From positions 62,001 to 126,000 of the forward strand of contig NZ_MVHD01000008.1 in NCBI RefSeq assembly GCF_002086635.1: DNA of 64,000 nucleotides, read 5' to 3'. Made by a program: the position numbers and the translations under genes. The notes under the pieces are model-generated. The model saw only the letters and a program-made list of their open reading frames with translations, was not told the DNA's origin and ran no database searches. Below, piece by piece: positions 17,392 through 28,300 of this stretch (the first letter of the stretch is position 1; each line of letters starts with the position of its first letter). Origin of the DNA: Mycobacterium alsense (lineage in GTDB: Bacteria > Actinomycetota > Actinomycetes > Mycobacteriales > Mycobacteriaceae).

Positions 17392-17880
17392 TCAGCGCTT
17401 GCTGTACTGCGGCGCCTTGCGCGCCTTCTTCAGCCCGTACTTCTTGCGCTCGGTGGCGCGCGGGTCGCGGGTGAGGAACCCGGCCTTCTTCAGCGCGGGC
17501 CGGTCCTCCGGGAAGGCCAGGATCAGCGCCCGGGCGATGGCCAGGCGCAGCGCGCCGGCCTGACCCGACGGGCCGCCGCCGTGCAGCCGCGCGAAGATGT
17601 CGAAGCTTTCCAACCGGTCGACGGTGACCAGCGGGGCCTTGATCAGCTGCTGGTGCACCTTGTTGGGGAAGTAGGCCTCCAGGCTGCGCCCGTTGAGGTC
17701 GAACTTGCCGGAGCCGGGCACGATGCGCACCCGCACCACGGCCTCCTTGCGGCGGCCGACGGTCTGGATGGGCCGGTCGAACACGAACGCCTCGGCCGGG
17801 CGGGCGGCCGGAGCCTCTTCGGCGGCCACTGGGGTCTCCGGGGTCTCCGGGGTCTCTAACGCCTCGGTCGTCTCGGTCAC
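17392..17880 (-). CDS. rpsI: 30S ribosomal protein S9
   Basis: S9 sits in the 30S head and its C-terminal tail contacts P-site tRNA. Conserved elements are [38 protein letters not shown] and the basic tail ending [12 protein letters not shown]. The 162-residue protein has a mycobacterial acidic N-terminal extension of about 35 residues with three TPET-type repeats. The start overlaps the rplM stop by 4 bp, the standard rplM-rpsI operon. Confidence 0.98.
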   Translation of the reverse strand: MTETTEALETPETPETPVAAEEAPAARPAEAFVFDRPIQTVGRRKEAVVRVRIVPGSGKFDLNGRSLEAYFPNKVHQQLIKAPLVTVDRLESFDIFARLHGGGPSGQAGALRLAIARALILAFPEDRPALKKAGFLTRDPRATERKKYGLKKARKAPQYSKR

Positions 17881-18320
17881 TGGGCCACCTGCTTGATCTC
17901 GTACGGAACCGGCTGCTGGGCGGTGTGGGGATGCTCCGGTCCGGCGTAGACGCGAAGCTTGCGCTGGATCTGGCGGCTGAGCTTGTTCTTGGGCAGCATG
18001 CCGACGATCGCCTTCTCCACGACCCGGGTCGGCTGCTTTTCCATCAGCTCGCCGATCGTGCGCTTGTGCAGCCCGCCGGGATACCCCGAGTGGCGGTAGG
18101 CCAGCTTCTTGTGCAGCTTGTCGCCGCTCATGGCGACCTTGTCGGCGTTGACGACGATGACGAAGTCACCGCCGTCGACGTTGGGGGCGAACGTCGGCTT
18201 GTGCTTGCCGCGCAGCAGGTTGGCCGCCGCGACGGCAAGGCGGCCAAGCACCACGTCCGTGGCGTCGATGACGTACCACGTCCGCGTGGTGTCACCCGCC
18301 TTGGGCGCATAGGTGGGCAC
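17877..18320 (-). CDS. rplM: 50S ribosomal protein L13
   Basis: L13 is an early-assembly 23S rRNA binder. Key segments are [36 protein letters not shown] and the C-terminal [16 protein letters not shown]. It has 147 residues. The GTG start has AGAAGG 8 nt upstream. A sigma-A promoter and a roughly 120-nt leader with a CCCGGG-TCGAG-CCCGGG hairpin (18350-18366) precede it; in other bacteria L13 represses its own operon, so autogenous control is possible. Confidence 0.98.
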   Translation of the reverse strand: MPTYAPKAGDTTRTWYVIDATDVVLGRLAVAAANLLRGKHKPTFAPNVDGGDFVIVVNADKVAMSGDKLHKKLAYRHSGYPGGLHKRTIGELMEKQPTRVVEKAIVGMLPKNKLSRQIQRKLRVYAGPEHPHTAQQPVPYEIKQVAQ

Positions 18321-18448
18321 AGCGCTTACCTTCTCTTCTCGAGGTGGATCCCGGGTCGAGCCCGGGTGCCGGTCAGGCGTTCACGGTGGGGTTGTTCTCG
18401 GCGACCGACATTGACCCGAGGCCCCGGCGTTCCGCACGCCAACCGAGC

Positions 18449-18478
18449 AGCTTACCGATGCGCGTCCCCGCAGGTCAA
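18449..18478 (-). promoter_or_regulatory. rplM: sigma-A promoter of rplM-rpsI
   Basis: TTGACC (-35, 18473-18478), an 18-nt spacer and TAAGCT (-10, 18449-18454) read on the minus strand. This is one of the best consensus promoters in the window. It lies about 130 bp upstream of the rplM start. Confidence 0.72.
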
Positions 18479-18483
18479 AACGA

Positions 18484-18524
18484 CTGTGTGGTCCCGGCGG
18501 CTCTCCCCCGCCGGGACCACACAG
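18484..18524 (-). terminator. strong hairpin terminator of the ESX-4 esxT end
   Basis: A perfect 17-bp stem (CTGTGTGGTCCCGGCGG and its complement) with a 7-nt loop sits 13 bp after the esxT stop. It insulates the ESX-4 minus-strand operon from the rplM promoter immediately beyond. There is no T-tract. Confidence 0.75.
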
Positions 18525-18537
18525 GGGCCAGTGCGTC

Positions 18538-18852
18538 TCAGCGTCCCCAGGCGCCGGCCGCGCGACGGTCGGCGTTGGCCACTTCTTCCGCGCCGTCGCG
18601 CACCGCGTTGCCGAGATCGACCAGTATCTGGTTGAGCGCGGTGGCCGCCCGGTGCCACTTCTGTTGTTCGACCTGGTATGCGGTCGAGGCCTCGCGGGTC
18701 CAGGCTTCCCGCAGCGGGGAGATCTGCGATTGCAGCTCGTCGAGCACCGCGTTGAGACGGGCCGCGGTGCTGTGGATCTCCTGGCGCACCGAGTACTCGA
18801 TTTCGGCGAAGTTGTACGACAGGACCGGGTCCCCGGCCGATCCGCCGCTCAC
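18538..18852 (-). CDS. esxT: EsxT, ESX-4 WXG100-family protein
   Basis: This small helical secreted substrate pairs with EsxU. The 104-residue protein is recognised from [19 protein letters not shown] and the conserved C-terminus [11 protein letters not shown]. The helix-turn site reads [10 protein letters not shown], so the W-x-G motif is W-T-R here, as in the M. tuberculosis protein. GTG at 18852 overlaps the esxU stop (GTGA); upstream in-frame sequence lies inside esxU and is not used. It is the last gene of the operon, before a strong hairpin. Confidence 0.95.
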   Translation of the reverse strand: MSGGSAGDPVLSYNFAEIEYSVRQEIHSTAARLNAVLDELQSQISPLREAWTREASTAYQVEQQKWHRAATALNQILVDLGNAVRDGAEEVANADRRAAGAWGR

Positions 18853-19160
18853 AGGTGTCCGCCGGCAGCGGCGATCTGGTGGGCATGGTCCTGGCCGGCC
18901 TCGGTCAGCGCCGCCGCGTTGTGCCGGATGGTCTCGGCGATCGCGCGCAGGGCGTGGTAGAGCCGGGTCGACTCGGCGTTCCAGCGTTCCAGCACATCGT
19001 TGAAGCGCGCGACCGCGAGCCCACCCCACACCGAGTGCGGGACGCCGCTCATGCGGCCGATGAACGCCTGCAGCATCGCCCGGATCTCGTCGTTGCGCGC
19101 GTCCGTGGTCGCCGCGACCGAGCGCATCAGGTCGAAGTCGGTGCTCAGGGTGTTCGCCAT
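18849..19160 (-). CDS. esxU: EsxU, ESX-4 WXG100-family protein
   Basis: This partner of EsxT forms a four-helix heterodimer for ESX-4 export. The 103-residue protein has the W-x-G motif in [15 protein letters not shown], with helices on both sides and conserved text such as FDLMRSVA and [15 protein letters not shown] at 19160 is the only sensible start. It is followed directly by esxT with a 4-bp overlap and preceded by the T7SS-associated gene after 52 bp. Confidence 0.95.
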   Translation of the reverse strand: MANTLSTDFDLMRSVAATTDARNDEIRAMLQAFIGRMSGVPHSVWGGLAVARFNDVLERWNAESTRLYHALRAIAETIRHNAAALTEAGQDHAHQIAAAGGHL

Positions 19161-19212
19161 ATCAGGTTGGACCGCGACCGCCCCGGTTTGGTTCCGCCCG
19201 GTTCCGGCCGGT

Positions 19213-20472
19213 TCATCCGATCGCGTGGGCCGAACGCACCGCCTGCTCGCACGCAGCGCGTACGGCCGCGTCGCCGCCCGGGCGGCTCTGGCACCCGATG
19301 CTGATGCGCACCGGCCCGTCCAGCAGGACCGTCCAGCGCACGTGGTGCGTGGCACGCACTTCGCGGTAGGTCACCGCGGGCCGCCCGGCGCTGGTTGCGG
19401 CGGGGTCGAAGTCAACGAAAACGCCCGCCGGCTCGCCCGCGATCGCGCGTTTCAGCCGCTCGGCGGTGCCGCCGAGCGTCTCGCCGGCCACCGGCGATTG
19501 CGTGACGTGCAACGCCGCTTCGGGATCCGACGGCGACGTGAGGAGTACCCGCGCCGAGCCGGGCCCGGTGACGACCCGCTGCGCGGGCCAGTCTCCGGGC
19601 ACCGTCATCGCCACCCGGCCTTCGACCAGGAAAGCCGTCGGCGCCGTGGGCACCGCCACGGGGGCCGGCGGACCGTGCCGACGCGCCGGAGTCACGGCCG
19701 AGATCGCCAGCGGCAGCACCGTGAGCGCGACGGCGGCACCGGCAAGCGCCCTCGCCGACCGCGCGCGGCGTCGTCGACCACGGCCGGTGTCGACCCGCGA
19801 CGTCGACGGCGCGTCGGGCACCGGCAGGGCCGAACGCGCCAGAACCGCCAGCCGCGCGTCGCTGACTTCGACGACCGCCCGGCCGCTACGACGCACCGCG
19901 GCCGCGAGCGACGACGCCAGTGCGGGCGCGCCGGCGACCGCGCTGGGCGCGTCGATCACGACGACCGCCGTTGTGTGCGTCATCCCGGCGATGACCCGGG
20001 TGACTTCATCGGCGTCGGTGTCATGGCCGTCATGGGTGTCCGGGTCCGCCCCGCGCGGTAGCGCGGTGACCTCGGCCCCGGTGATCGCCACCAGCCGCTC
20101 GGCGATCTCCACCACTACCGCCTCCCCGTCGGCCGCGTGGCGCAGCAGCCACGATCGGGGGCGCGTGACAACGTCACCGCCCAGGGCCCGGGCCGCCGCG
20201 GTGACCAGGTCGACACGCGTCGGCGACCACCACGACGGATGGACGACGGCCAGGCCCCCGGGCTGCCCACATCCCAGTGACCGCAGCACCGCGCGCCACA
20301 GCGCATCGACGGCGACGGGGCGGCCGTCGACGAGGGCAACCGGGTCGTCAATGGCGCCCAGCGCCTCCCGCATCTCCTCGGACGTGTCATCGGTTGCGAC
20401 AGGCCCCGTGCCGCAACACAATCGGCGGATCACACCCGGGCCGACCTCGATGATTGCGGGGTGTCGGTTCAC
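19213..20472 (-). CDS. type VII secretion-associated membrane protein (Rv3446c-like)
   Basis: The 419-residue protein is the Rv3446c-type accessory protein found only in ESX-4 loci. It has an N-terminal cytoplasmic part with [20 protein letters not shown], a single membrane segment near [17 protein letters not shown], and a C-terminal extracytoplasmic domain ending with two Cys ([16 protein letters not shown]) that may form a disulfide. The GTG start overlaps the eccC4 stop (GTGA). Its role in the secretion machine is not established. Confidence 0.88.
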   Translation of the reverse strand: MNRHPAIIEVGPGVIRRLCCGTGPVATDDTSEEMREALGAIDDPVALVDGRPVAVDALWRAVLRSLGCGQPGGLAVVHPSWWSPTRVDLVTAAARALGGDVVTRPRSWLLRHAADGEAVVVEIAERLVAITGAEVTALPRGADPDTHDGHDTDADEVTRVIAGMTHTTAVVVIDAPSAVAGAPALASSLAAAVRRSGRAVVEVSDARLAVLARSALPVPDAPSTSRVDTGRGRRRRARSARALAGAAVALTVLPLAISAVTPARRHGPPAPVAVPTAPTAFLVEGRVAMTVPGDWPAQRVVTGPGSARVLLTSPSDPEAALHVTQSPVAGETLGGTAERLKRAIAGEPAGVFVDFDPAATSAGRPAVTYREVRATHHVRWTVLLDGPVRISIGCQSRPGGDAAVRAACEQAVRSAHAIG

Positions 20473-23400
20473 GGCGGCGGGCTCCAGGCCACCTGGACGA
20501 GCTCCTCGTCGCCGGCCCGCGTGATCAGCAGGCCGCGGCCCGCCGGCAACCGCGCCGGGCGGCGCGAACCCCACGGCGCACCCTGGTCCGGGCCCCCGCT
20601 CATCATCAGCGTCATGCCGCCGAGGTCACGCAGGCCGGCCAGCAATGGCTCGAACAGGGCGCGCTCGGCGCCACCGCTGCGCCGGGCGACGACCAGGTGG
20701 AGTCCCAGATCCCTGGCGTACGGCAGGTATTCGACGACGCCCGCGAGGGGGTTGGCCGCGGGCGTGGCGACCAGGTCGTAGTCGTCGATCAGCAGGTAGA
20801 TGTCCGGCCCGCACCACCACGACCTGGCTTTCAGCTGGGCCTGGCTCACGTCCGGCGGTGGCATCCGCCCTCGCAGGGTGTCGAGCAGTCCCGGCAGCAT
20901 CCCGTCGAGCGTGGCGGGCGAGATGGCGTAGCCGTCGAGGTGTTCCGACTCGACGACGCCGAGCAGGGTGCGCCGGAAGTCGACGATCAGCAGCCGGCCT
21001 TCCGCGGCGCTCCTTGTCCGGACGATCTCGCGGCAGAGGTGGCGCAGCGTCGCGGTCTTGCCGCACTCGTTGTCGCCCAGGACCAACAGGTGCGGTTGCC
21101 GGTCGAAGTCGACCGCGACGGGTTGCAGTCGCCGTTCGCCGAGGCCGAGCAGGATGTGCGCACCGGCCCGGCTCACGACCTCCCGGCGGTCCACGCGGGC
21201 GGGAAGCAGCGGGATCGGCGGTGCGACCGATTCCCCCTGCGCGACACGGTCGGTGGGCCGCGCGACGATCATGTGCAGGCCGTCGCTGGACAGGCCGCGG
21301 CCGGGCCTGTCCCTGGGCACCTGCTGCGCGCGCCTGCGGTCGGTCTCGGAATCCGCGGGGTCGCCCAGCCGTAGCTCGATCCGGGTGCCGATCTGGTCCT
21401 TCAGCGACGGTCTGATCTCCGCCCAGCGCGACGCCGACAGCACCAGGTGCACGCCGAACGAAAGGCCCTGTGCCGCAAGCGCCGTGATCGGGGCGTCGAG
21501 TTCCTCGAACTCCTGGCGCAGGCTCGCCCAGCCGTCGACGACGAGGAACACGTCAGCGCGCGTGAGGTGATCGCCCACGCGGCCTCGATCGGTCTCGCGG
21601 GACCGGACGATGGACCCCATCTCGGCGACCATGCGGCGGACGAGCTCCGGCTCGGCGCGTCCGGCGACGTCGCCCACATGCGGCACGGCGCGCAGGGCCT
21701 CCAGTGCTCCCCCACCGAAGTCCAAACAGTAGAACCGAACCCGGCCCGGGCCGTGGGTGGCCGCCAACGCGGTGACGAGGGTGCGCAGCGTCGTCGACTT
21801 GCCCGATCGGGGCGCCCCGACGACCGCGACATTGCCGGCGGCCCCGGACAACTCGACGATCAGCGGCGTGCGGCATTGCTCGTATGGGCGATCGACGACG
21901 CCGATGGGCACGCGCAGCCCACCGGGCGACGGCCCGGCGTCGCGGAGCAGGGCGTCCAGGGCGGGTGCGGCACCCAGCGGGGGCAGCCAAACCCGATGGG
22001 CCGCCGGCCCGTGGCGGCCCAGCCGGTCGAGGACCACCTGCAGCACGGTCGGGGTGGGCGGGGCGTCCGCGGCGTGGGCGACGGGGCCGGTCGCCTCGGC
22101 GCCGAAGACCCGCACCCCAACCGGCGGCCCACCCGGCGGCGCCAGCGCGGGCGCCGGGCCCGAAACGAATGCGGCCTGGAAGCGAATCGGCTCGCCGACG
22201 CTGCCCCGCAGGTAGCCGGCGCCGGGGGTATTCGGCAATTGGTAGGCGTCGAGCGTTCCCAGGACCGTTCGCGATTCGGCGGCCGACAGGGTCTTGAGGC
22301 AGATCCGATACGAGAGGTGGGCCTCCAGCCCTCGCAGCCGGCCTTCGTCGAGCCGCTGACTGGCCAGCAAGAGGTGCATGCCCAGCGACCGCCCGAGCCG
22401 GCCGATGGCGACGAATGTGTCGGCGAACTCCGGATGCTGGCTGAGCATTTCGGAAAATTCGTCGACGATGATCAGCAGCGTCGGCAGGGCGGCCAACGGG
22501 GCGCCGGCCCGGCGCGCGTCTTCGTAGGCGGCGATGCCGGCGCAGCGCGCCGTTCGCAACAGGCGTTGCCGGCGGTCCATCTCGCCGGCGAGCGCGTCGC
22601 GCATCCGCGCGACCAGCGGCGCCTCGTCGGCGAGGTTGGTGACGACCGCGGCCACGTGTGGCGCCGCCGCCAAGTCGAGAAACGTTGCGCCCCCCTTGAA
22701 ATCGACGAGCAACAGGTTGAGCACATCGGGGGAGTTCCGCGCCATCATCCCCAGCGCGATGGTGCGCAGTAGTTCCGACTTGCCCGACCCCGTGGCACCC
22801 ACGCACAGCCCGTGCGGGCCCATACCGCCTTGCGCGGCCTCTTTGATGTCCAGCTCCAGTGGTGCGCCGTCGGCCGCGGTTCCCATGGGAACGCGCAACC
22901 GGCCGCGCCGGGCTTGGTTGCGCCACACGGTGGCCGGGTCGAAGTCGGCGAGGTCGCCCAGGCCCGCCAGGTCCGGCCGGGCGGCGCTGCCCACACCGGC
23001 AACGCCGACGCGGAACGCGGCCAGGCGGCGGGCGCACACCAGCGCCTCCACCGGTTGCATCACATCGGGACGCCGCAACGGTTGCGCTTCGTCGTCCACC
23101 GCGATCGTCACTGGAGCGCCGTCCTCGCACGCGCCCACCTCGAGAAGGGTGAGCCCCGCAAAGCCGCCGCACGCGCCGCGCGCGCCCGGATCGGCGAGCA
23201 CGATCACCTGCTGCGCCCCGTCGCCGGTGAGCGCGCGCTTCGCCTCCGCCGGGCTGGGATACACCATCCGGCCGGGCCCCACCGCGTCGGCCGCGGTCGG
23301 ATGCCGGTTGTGCGGCAACCACTTCAGCCAATCCCAATGGCCGCGATTCGCGTCGCTGATCGCCCCCACGATCAGCAACTGGTCGGGAGGGTGCAGCACG

Positions 23401-24092
23401 GCCAGTTGGCAGATCATCGCGCGCAGCAGGCCGCGGACCGCCCCCGGATCGCCCCCGACGGTCACCCGCCCGGCGCCGCGCAAGCCGACGGCGACCGGCA
23501 GGTCCGCGACGACCGAATGCGCGTCGACGAAGCGCCGCAGGGCCGTCGTGGTGACCGGGTCAATGGGCCCACGAGGCGAGGGCTGCGGGAGCACCAAGCG
23601 GGTGGCGAGCGGCTGCGTCCCGGCCCCGACACGGACGAGGCAGAAGTCGGGGTCGGACGCCCGCCGCTCCCACATCCGGGGGCCGCCGATCAGCGTCCAC
23701 AGCGTGTCCGGGTCCGGATGGGTCCAACGCCGCGAAACCCGCTGCGCCGCCGCCGTTTCGGCGATCGTCTCACGGAGCCGGTTCAGATAGTCGAGGTACT
23801 CGGCGCGTTCGGCGTCGACGGCGCGGCCGCGCCCCTGGCCGCGCCCGGCCAGCGTCACCGCCATCGAGACGAGCGTCATCATCGGGAAGGCCAAGAACAT
23901 GGGGTTGCGCGTCCCGGCCGAGCCCGACGACAACGCCGCCGCCATCACCGCCAGCGTCGCGACCGAGACGGCAATCGGCAACAACCGGTGTGATCCCGGC
24001 GCCGGCGGCACGGGCGGCGCATCAACGACGATGTCCGCGGTCGCGAACGCCGGCGGCGGTCGGCGCGCCGCGGGCACGAAACACTCGGTCAT
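20469..24092 (-). CDS. eccC4: EccC4, FtsK/SpoIIIE-like ATPase of ESX-4
   Basis: EccC drives substrate export through the inner-membrane ESX complex. Two hydrophobic segments lie near residues 30-80 ([16 protein letters not shown] and [18 protein letters not shown]). Three ATPase domains follow with Walker A lysines at about K438 (GATGSGKSE), K765 (GAPRSGKST) and K1012 (GDNECGKT). The third P-loop is degenerate. Walker [13 protein letters not shown] is in the first domain. The start at MTECFVPAA has GGGAGG upstream, giving 1207 residues. It is the first gene of the minus-strand operon and is divergent from eccD4. Confidence 0.96.
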   Translation of the reverse strand: MTECFVPAARRPPPAFATADIVVDAPPVPPAPGSHRLLPIAVSVATLAVMAAALSSGSAGTRNPMFLAFPMMTLVSMAVTLAGRGQGRGRAVDAERAEYLDYLNRLRETIAETAAAQRVSRRWTHPDPDTLWTLIGGPRMWERRASDPDFCLVRVGAGTQPLATRLVLPQPSPRGPIDPVTTTALRRFVDAHSVVADLPVAVGLRGAGRVTVGGDPGAVRGLLRAMICQLAVLHPPDQLLIVGAISDANRGHWDWLKWLPHNRHPTAADAVGPGRMVYPSPAEAKRALTGDGAQQVIVLADPGARGACGGFAGLTLLEVGACEDGAPVTIAVDDEAQPLRRPDVMQPVEALVCARRLAAFRVGVAGVGSAARPDLAGLGDLADFDPATVWRNQARRGRLRVPMGTAADGAPLELDIKEAAQGGMGPHGLCVGATGSGKSELLRTIALGMMARNSPDVLNLLLVDFKGGATFLDLAAAPHVAAVVTNLADEAPLVARMRDALAGEMDRRQRLLRTARCAGIAAYEDARRAGAPLAALPTLLIIVDEFSEMLSQHPEFADTFVAIGRLGRSLGMHLLLASQRLDEGRLRGLEAHLSYRICLKTLSAAESRTVLGTLDAYQLPNTPGAGYLRGSVGEPIRFQAAFVSGPAPALAPPGGPPVGVRVFGAEATGPVAHAADAPPTPTVLQVVLDRLGRHGPAAHRVWLPPLGAAPALDALLRDAGPSPGGLRVPIGVVDRPYEQCRTPLIVELSGAAGNVAVVGAPRSGKSTTLRTLVTALAATHGPGRVRFYCLDFGGGALEALRAVPHVGDVAGRAEPELVRRMVAEMGSIVRSRETDRGRVGDHLTRADVFLVVDGWASLRQEFEELDAPITALAAQGLSFGVHLVLSASRWAEIRPSLKDQIGTRIELRLGDPADSETDRRRAQQVPRDRPGRGLSSDGLHMIVARPTDRVAQGESVAPPIPLLPARVDRREVVSRAGAHILLGLGERRLQPVAVDFDRQPHLLVLGDNECGKTATLRHLCREIVRTRSAAEGRLLIVDFRRTLLGVVESEHLDGYAISPATLDGMLPGLLDTLRGRMPPPDVSQAQLKARSWWCGPDIYLLIDDYDLVATPAANPLAGVVEYLPYARDLGLHLVVARRSGGAERALFEPLLAGLRDLGGMTLMMSGGPDQGAPWGSRRPARLPAGRGLLITRAGDEELVQVAWSPPP

Positions 24093-24166
24093 CTCGGCCC
24101 TCCCACGGGCTGGCGACGCTAGGGAACGCCGAATGCCGCGACAAGTCACCTGTTAACAACCGAATA

Positions 24167-24186
24167 CCGGGCGAGCGAAAGCCCGG
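24167..24186. promoter_or_regulatory. hairpin in the eccC4-eccD4 divergent promoter region
   Basis: CCGGGC-8 nt-GCCCGG forms a 6-bp stem that ends 5 nt before the eccD4 GTG. It lies in the only 99-bp gap that can hold both ESX-4 promoters. It may be an operator or a translation-blocking hairpin if the leader includes it. Confidence 0.35.
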
Positions 24187-24191
24187 CTAGC

Positions 24192-25583
24192 GTGCGGGTA
24201 GTCCGATCCAAGGGGCCGCCATTGATCTCCCTGACCGCTTCCGATTCGGGGCTGCGCCGCGTGTCGGTCCACGCCGGCGCCACCGTCACCGACTTGGCCC
24301 TGCCCGCCGGCGTTCCCGTCGCCGTCCTGATTCCGTCGATCGTCGACATCCTGGGTGTCCACGGCCCCGACGACTCCGGCGAGGCGAGGCGCTTCCAGCT
24401 GACGCGCCCCGGAACCGCCCCGCTGAGCGCCTCGGCGACGTTGGCGCAGAACGGCGTCCGGGACGGAGACGTCCTGATTCTGGCGCGGGGCGTCACCCCG
24501 CCGCCCGCGCCCCGCCACGACGACGTGGCGGTGGCCGTGTCGGCGACGCTGGGCGGCGCGCGCCGGCCGGGGGCGCCCGCCCGACGCCGGCGGGCGGCCA
24601 GGCTGACCGGCGCGATCGCCGCCGCCTGCCTGACCGGGATCGGCGCGGTGGCACTCGTCCGGGATGCGTTCAGCGCCGGGGTCACCGATGTCGCCGTCGG
24701 CGTGGTGGCGTCGGCGGGCCTGCTGGCCCTGCTCGGTGCGGCGGTTGCGCACCGAACCTACGGGGATGCGACCGCCGGACTCGCACTGGGCGTGATCGCG
24801 GCGGCGTTCGCGGCGCTCGCCGGATTCCTGGCCGTGCCCGGTCCTCCCGGCCCGCCCAACGTGGCGCTCGCCGCGGCCGCGGCGGCCGTCATCTCGGTGC
24901 TGGGGATGCGCGTATCCGGCTGCGGCGCCGTGACATTGACCGCGCTCGCGTGCGTGGCCGGGGTCACCGCGGGCACCGCCGCGGTGGGTGTGATCACCGC
25001 GGCCCCGTCGCGCGCCCTCGGCGCGGTGTCGGCGCTGATCTCCGTGGGTCTGCTCGGGCTGGCGGCACGGCTGTCGCTCGCGCTGGCGAGACTGTCGCCC
25101 CAGCTGCCGCCCCCGGCGGACCTGGACCACAGGGCGATCCGCGCCCACCACTGGTTCAGAAGCCTGCGCGCGGCGTTCGCGTCGACGGCCGCCGTGGGTG
25201 CCGTCGTCGCCGTCCTCGCCGGCGCGGGACGGCCGTCCTGCATCGCATTCGGCGCCGCCACCGGGACGTGGCTGCTGCTGCGCGCCCGTTCGCAGGGGGA
25301 TCCGACGCCGGTGCTGGCTGCCTGCGGAATGGTCCCCGTGACAATGGCTTTCGGCGTCGCCGCCCTGAGCATGCCCGGGCATGGCGCGTGGGTTGCCGCG
25401 ACGACGACGACGCTGGTGGCCACGGCGGTCGGCCTGGGTTTCGTCGCCGCGGGGACATCGCTCTCGCCGGCACTGGCTCGCGGCGTCGAGGCACTGGAGT
25501 CCGGTTTGCTGATCGCCATGGTGCCGGCGGCATGCTGGGTGTGCGGCCTCTACGGCGCCGTCCGCGGGTTGACGCTGCCATGA
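24192..25583 (+). CDS. eccD4: EccD4, multi-pass membrane channel component of ESX-4
   Basis: EccD forms the bulk of the ESX inner-membrane pore. The N-terminus (about 1-100) is the ubiquitin-like domain with SGLRRVSVHAGATVTDLALP and VPVAVLIPSIVDIL. The rest is about eleven hydrophobic segments ending AMVPAACWVCGLYGAV. The length is 463 residues. GTG at 24192 is kept, but TTG at 24222 has AAGGGG upstream and better fits the start of the conserved region. The stop overlaps mycP4 (ATGA). Confidence 0.93.
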   Translation: MRVVRSKGPPLISLTASDSGLRRVSVHAGATVTDLALPAGVPVAVLIPSIVDILGVHGPDDSGEARRFQLTRPGTAPLSASATLAQNGVRDGDVLILARGVTPPPAPRHDDVAVAVSATLGGARRPGAPARRRRAARLTGAIAAACLTGIGAVALVRDAFSAGVTDVAVGVVASAGLLALLGAAVAHRTYGDATAGLALGVIAAAFAALAGFLAVPGPPGPPNVALAAAAAAVISVLGMRVSGCGAVTLTALACVAGVTAGTAAVGVITAAPSRALGAVSALISVGLLGLAARLSLALARLSPQLPPPADLDHRAIRAHHWFRSLRAAFASTAAVGAVVAVLAGAGRPSCIAFGAATGTWLLLRARSQGDPTPVLAACGMVPVTMAFGVAALSMPGHGAWVAATTTTLVATAVGLGFVAAGTSLSPALARGVEALESGLLIAMVPAACWVCGLYGAVRGLTLP

Positions 25584-26863
25584 GCCCGTCGAGAGTGCCG
25601 CGACTGCTGGCGGTGTCGGCGCTTGCGTGGATGATCCAACTGGGAACACCGGGGGCACAAGCGGTTTCGCCGCCGAAGGTGGACGACAAGTGGCTGCCCA
25701 CGCCGGCATTGTCGACACCGACGCGGCCCACCCTGCAACGCGAGGTGTGCGCGGCGATGACGGCGGGCCCGGCACCGAGCCGGCCGCAGCTGCCAGACCT
25801 GCCCCGGGTCTGGCAGCTGACCCGCGGTGCCGGACAACGGGTCGCGGTCATCGACACCGGCGTCTCCCGGCATTCCCGGCTGCGCGATGTGGTGCCGGGA
25901 GGCGACTATGTGTCCAGCGGCGACGGCACCCAGGATTGCGATGCGCACGGCACCCTGGTGGCCGGAATCATCGCCGCCGCACCCGATTCCAACGCCGACA
26001 GCTTCACCGGCGTGGCTCCCGATGCCACGCTGATCGCCATCCGCCAGTCCAGCGCCAAATTCTCCCCCGCCGGCGGCGGTGAGGGCTCCGGCGTCGGTGA
26101 CCTCGACACCATGGCGAAGGCCATTCGGACCGCCGCCGACCTCGGCGCGTCGGTGATCAACGTTTCGTCGGTCGCCTGCGTTGCGGTCGCGTCGGCGCCC
26201 GACGACCGCGCCCTGGGCGCCGCGCTGGCGTACGCCGTCGACGTCAAGAATGCGGTCGTCGTGGCCGCCGCGGGCAACACCGGCCCCGCCGGGCAGTGTC
26301 CGCCACAGCGGCCCGGCGCGACCTGGCAGACCGTCACGGTCGTCGCCAGTCCGGCCTGGTATGACGACTACGTGCTGACCGTCGGTTCGGTCAACGCCGA
26401 CGAGGCAGCGTCGGCGTTCACGCTCGCCGGCCCGTGGGTGGACGTCGCGGCCGTCGGCGAGGGTGTCAGTGTGCTGGGCTCGGAACCCGTGTCGGGCACC
26501 AGCTACGCCGCGCCCGTGGTCAGTGGGCTGGCCGCACTCGTCCGGGCCCGATTCCCGGCGCTCACCGCGCGGCAGGTGATGCAGCGCATCGAGTCGACCG
26601 CGCATCACCCGCCCGCCGGATGGGATCCGCTGGTGGGCAACGGCACCGTCGACGCGTTGGCCGCGGTCAGCACCGACCCCGGCAAGCCCACCACCTCCCC
26701 GCCGGCACCCCTGCCGATCGGCGCGCCGCCGCCGCCCGCCCGCCCGGATTCGCATGCCAGCGACATCGCCTTGCGCGGCGCGGGCCTCTGTCTTCTGGTG
26801 CTGGTCGTCGTCCTGGCGGCGGGGCGGCTACGGGGCTCCCGCCACCGTGTCCCGGGCGGCTGA
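25580..26863 (+). CDS. mycP4: MycP4, membrane-anchored subtilisin-like mycosin of ESX-4
   Basis: Mycosins are needed for a stable type VII complex and act on the outer face of the membrane. A signal peptide (residues 1-30, ending GTPGAQA) precedes the S8 domain with Asp92 in VIDTGVS, His123 in DAHGTLVAG and Ser308 in SGTSYAAPVVSG. A Pro-rich linker and a C-terminal membrane segment (GAGLCLLVLVVVLAAG) follow. It has 427 residues. The start is coupled to eccD4, and the end runs 36 bp into the convergent eccB4. Confidence 0.96.
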   Translation: MSPSRVPRLLAVSALAWMIQLGTPGAQAVSPPKVDDKWLPTPALSTPTRPTLQREVCAAMTAGPAPSRPQLPDLPRVWQLTRGAGQRVAVIDTGVSRHSRLRDVVPGGDYVSSGDGTQDCDAHGTLVAGIIAAAPDSNADSFTGVAPDATLIAIRQSSAKFSPAGGGEGSGVGDLDTMAKAIRTAADLGASVINVSSVACVAVASAPDDRALGAALAYAVDVKNAVVVAAAGNTGPAGQCPPQRPGATWQTVTVVASPAWYDDYVLTVGSVNADEAASAFTLAGPWVDVAAVGEGVSVLGSEPVSGTSYAAPVVSGLAALVRARFPALTARQVMQRIESTAHHPPAGWDPLVGNGTVDALAAVSTDPGKPTTSPPAPLPIGAPPPPARPDSHASDIALRGAGLCLLVLVVVLAAGRLRGSRHRVPGG

Positions 26864-28225
26864 CGCGTTCTGCCGGCTCAGCTCCGGTCCCGGCGGGAGG
26901 GTCGCCAGCACCGGCCACGGCCCCGGAATCGGCGGGGTAAGACCCAGATCGCGCGCCGCGTCGTCGTCGCGCACGCCGAACCGCACCCCGGTGTCGGTGA
27001 CGAGGTATCGGGTGCCGACCCGACCGTTGCCGCGCACGTAGGCGCTGCGGCCGGGCGGCAGGTAGACCCCGTCCAGCGCGGGGCCGCGACCGTCGGCTTG
27101 CGACAAGGTCACCGGCGCGCGACCGGGCGGCACCGGCAACGCGCCGCCGGTGCGGAGCGCGATGCCGAAATTGCCGGATGGCGCCGGTTTCGACGTCACG
27201 CACACGATGTCGCCGACGTCCAACGCCGGCACCCGGTCGGGGAAGCTCGCCACCGGCAACGTGTCGACCACTTTCGCGGTGCGGATCGCGTCGGCGGCCA
27301 CCGTGACCGGCTGGGCGGTGCCCCGCGAATCGCTGGACCGCAGGAGATCGGCGGCCACCTGCCCGATCCGCTGGACGCCCGCGGCCAGGACGACGTAGTA
27401 GTCGTCGGCGTCGCCGCGCGCGACGCGCAGCACGCTGCCGACCGGAAACCCGGGCAGCCCGGCGGCCGCGTCGCCGGCCCCGCGAATCCGCGGAACGCTG
27501 ATCGGCGCGGCCTCGGGCACCGCGTTCAGCAACGACGGCGCCACCGGCCGGGGCGCGCGGCCCTCCAGCCGCAGCGCGCGCACGACCGCGGTATCGGCGA
27601 GATCCACCACCGCCCGCTGGCCGTCGTAGAGCAAATAGGCGGGCCGGCCCGGGGGCGGTGCCACCAACAGGGCGTGGCCGGGAGCCAGGTGCTGCGCCGT
27701 CGATCCGTCGGTGGGCCCGACGATCACCGTCGTCGCGCCGGTCTCGTGGGTATCGCAGATCGTCCAGGCCGATTCGTCGGTCGACAGCGGCTGACCGAGC
27801 AGTTGCGGCGCCCCCGGGATGCCAAGCAGCGGACCGCGTTTGGTGCGGCCCAGGTCGGCGTCACGGACGGGCTGCGGGTTGGCGGGCGCGGCCGCGATCA
27901 ATCGCGCCGAGGCCAGGTTCAGCACCGGATGCCACGTGTCGCCCACCCGCACGAACAGCGCCCCGGAGGGTTGGGCGATCACGATCCGCGCCTGACCCAG
28001 ATCCGCGTGCGGGCGCAGGACGCCCAGCAACGCGCATCCCGCCAGGGTGGCGGCCGCGAGCGCGCACCCGAGCGCCAGCGGCGCCGCACGTGCTCGCCGC
28101 AATGCGTTCGCTTCACCAAGGTCCAGGCCCAGCAATGCGCACTCGAGGCGGCGCAGCAGAAATCGGTAACCGCCGACGTCCAAAGTCACCCCGAAAAGAT
28201 TGTGGAATCTATCTCTCAGGTTCAC
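26828..28225 (-). CDS. eccB4: EccB4, ESX-4 core complex protein
   Basis: EccB has a short cytoplasmic N-terminus, one membrane segment (about PLALGCALAAATLAGCALLGVL) and a large periplasmic domain. Family landmarks are VGGYRFLLRRLECALL, VRVGDTWHPVLNLASARLI, LGRTKRGPLLGIPGAPQ and YLPPGRSAYV. The start is uncertain: GTG at 28225 gives 465 residues, close to the usual 470; GTG 28189 and ATG 28261 are in frame. No convincing Shine-Dalgarno was seen for any of them. It converges on mycP4 and is divergent from cut3. Confidence 0.92.
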   Translation of the reverse strand: MNLRDRFHNLFGVTLDVGGYRFLLRRLECALLGLDLGEANALRRARAAPLALGCALAAATLAGCALLGVLRPHADLGQARIVIAQPSGALFVRVGDTWHPVLNLASARLIAAAPANPQPVRDADLGRTKRGPLLGIPGAPQLLGQPLSTDESAWTICDTHETGATTVIVGPTDGSTAQHLAPGHALLVAPPPGRPAYLLYDGQRAVVDLADTAVVRALRLEGRAPRPVAPSLLNAVPEAAPISVPRIRGAGDAAAGLPGFPVGSVLRVARGDADDYYVVLAAGVQRIGQVAADLLRSSDSRGTAQPVTVAADAIRTAKVVDTLPVASFPDRVPALDVGDIVCVTSKPAPSGNFGIALRTGGALPVPPGRAPVTLSQADGRGPALDGVYLPPGRSAYVRGNGRVGTRYLVTDTGVRFGVRDDDAARDLGLTPPIPGPWPVLATLPPGPELSRQNASAARDTVAGAP

Positions 28226-28300
28226 GTTAAACCGCACGTCAGCGGCGGTGCGGTGGTCCATCCACAGCGCAGCGAATTTTCGGTGTTCGCGGGTTGCGGG

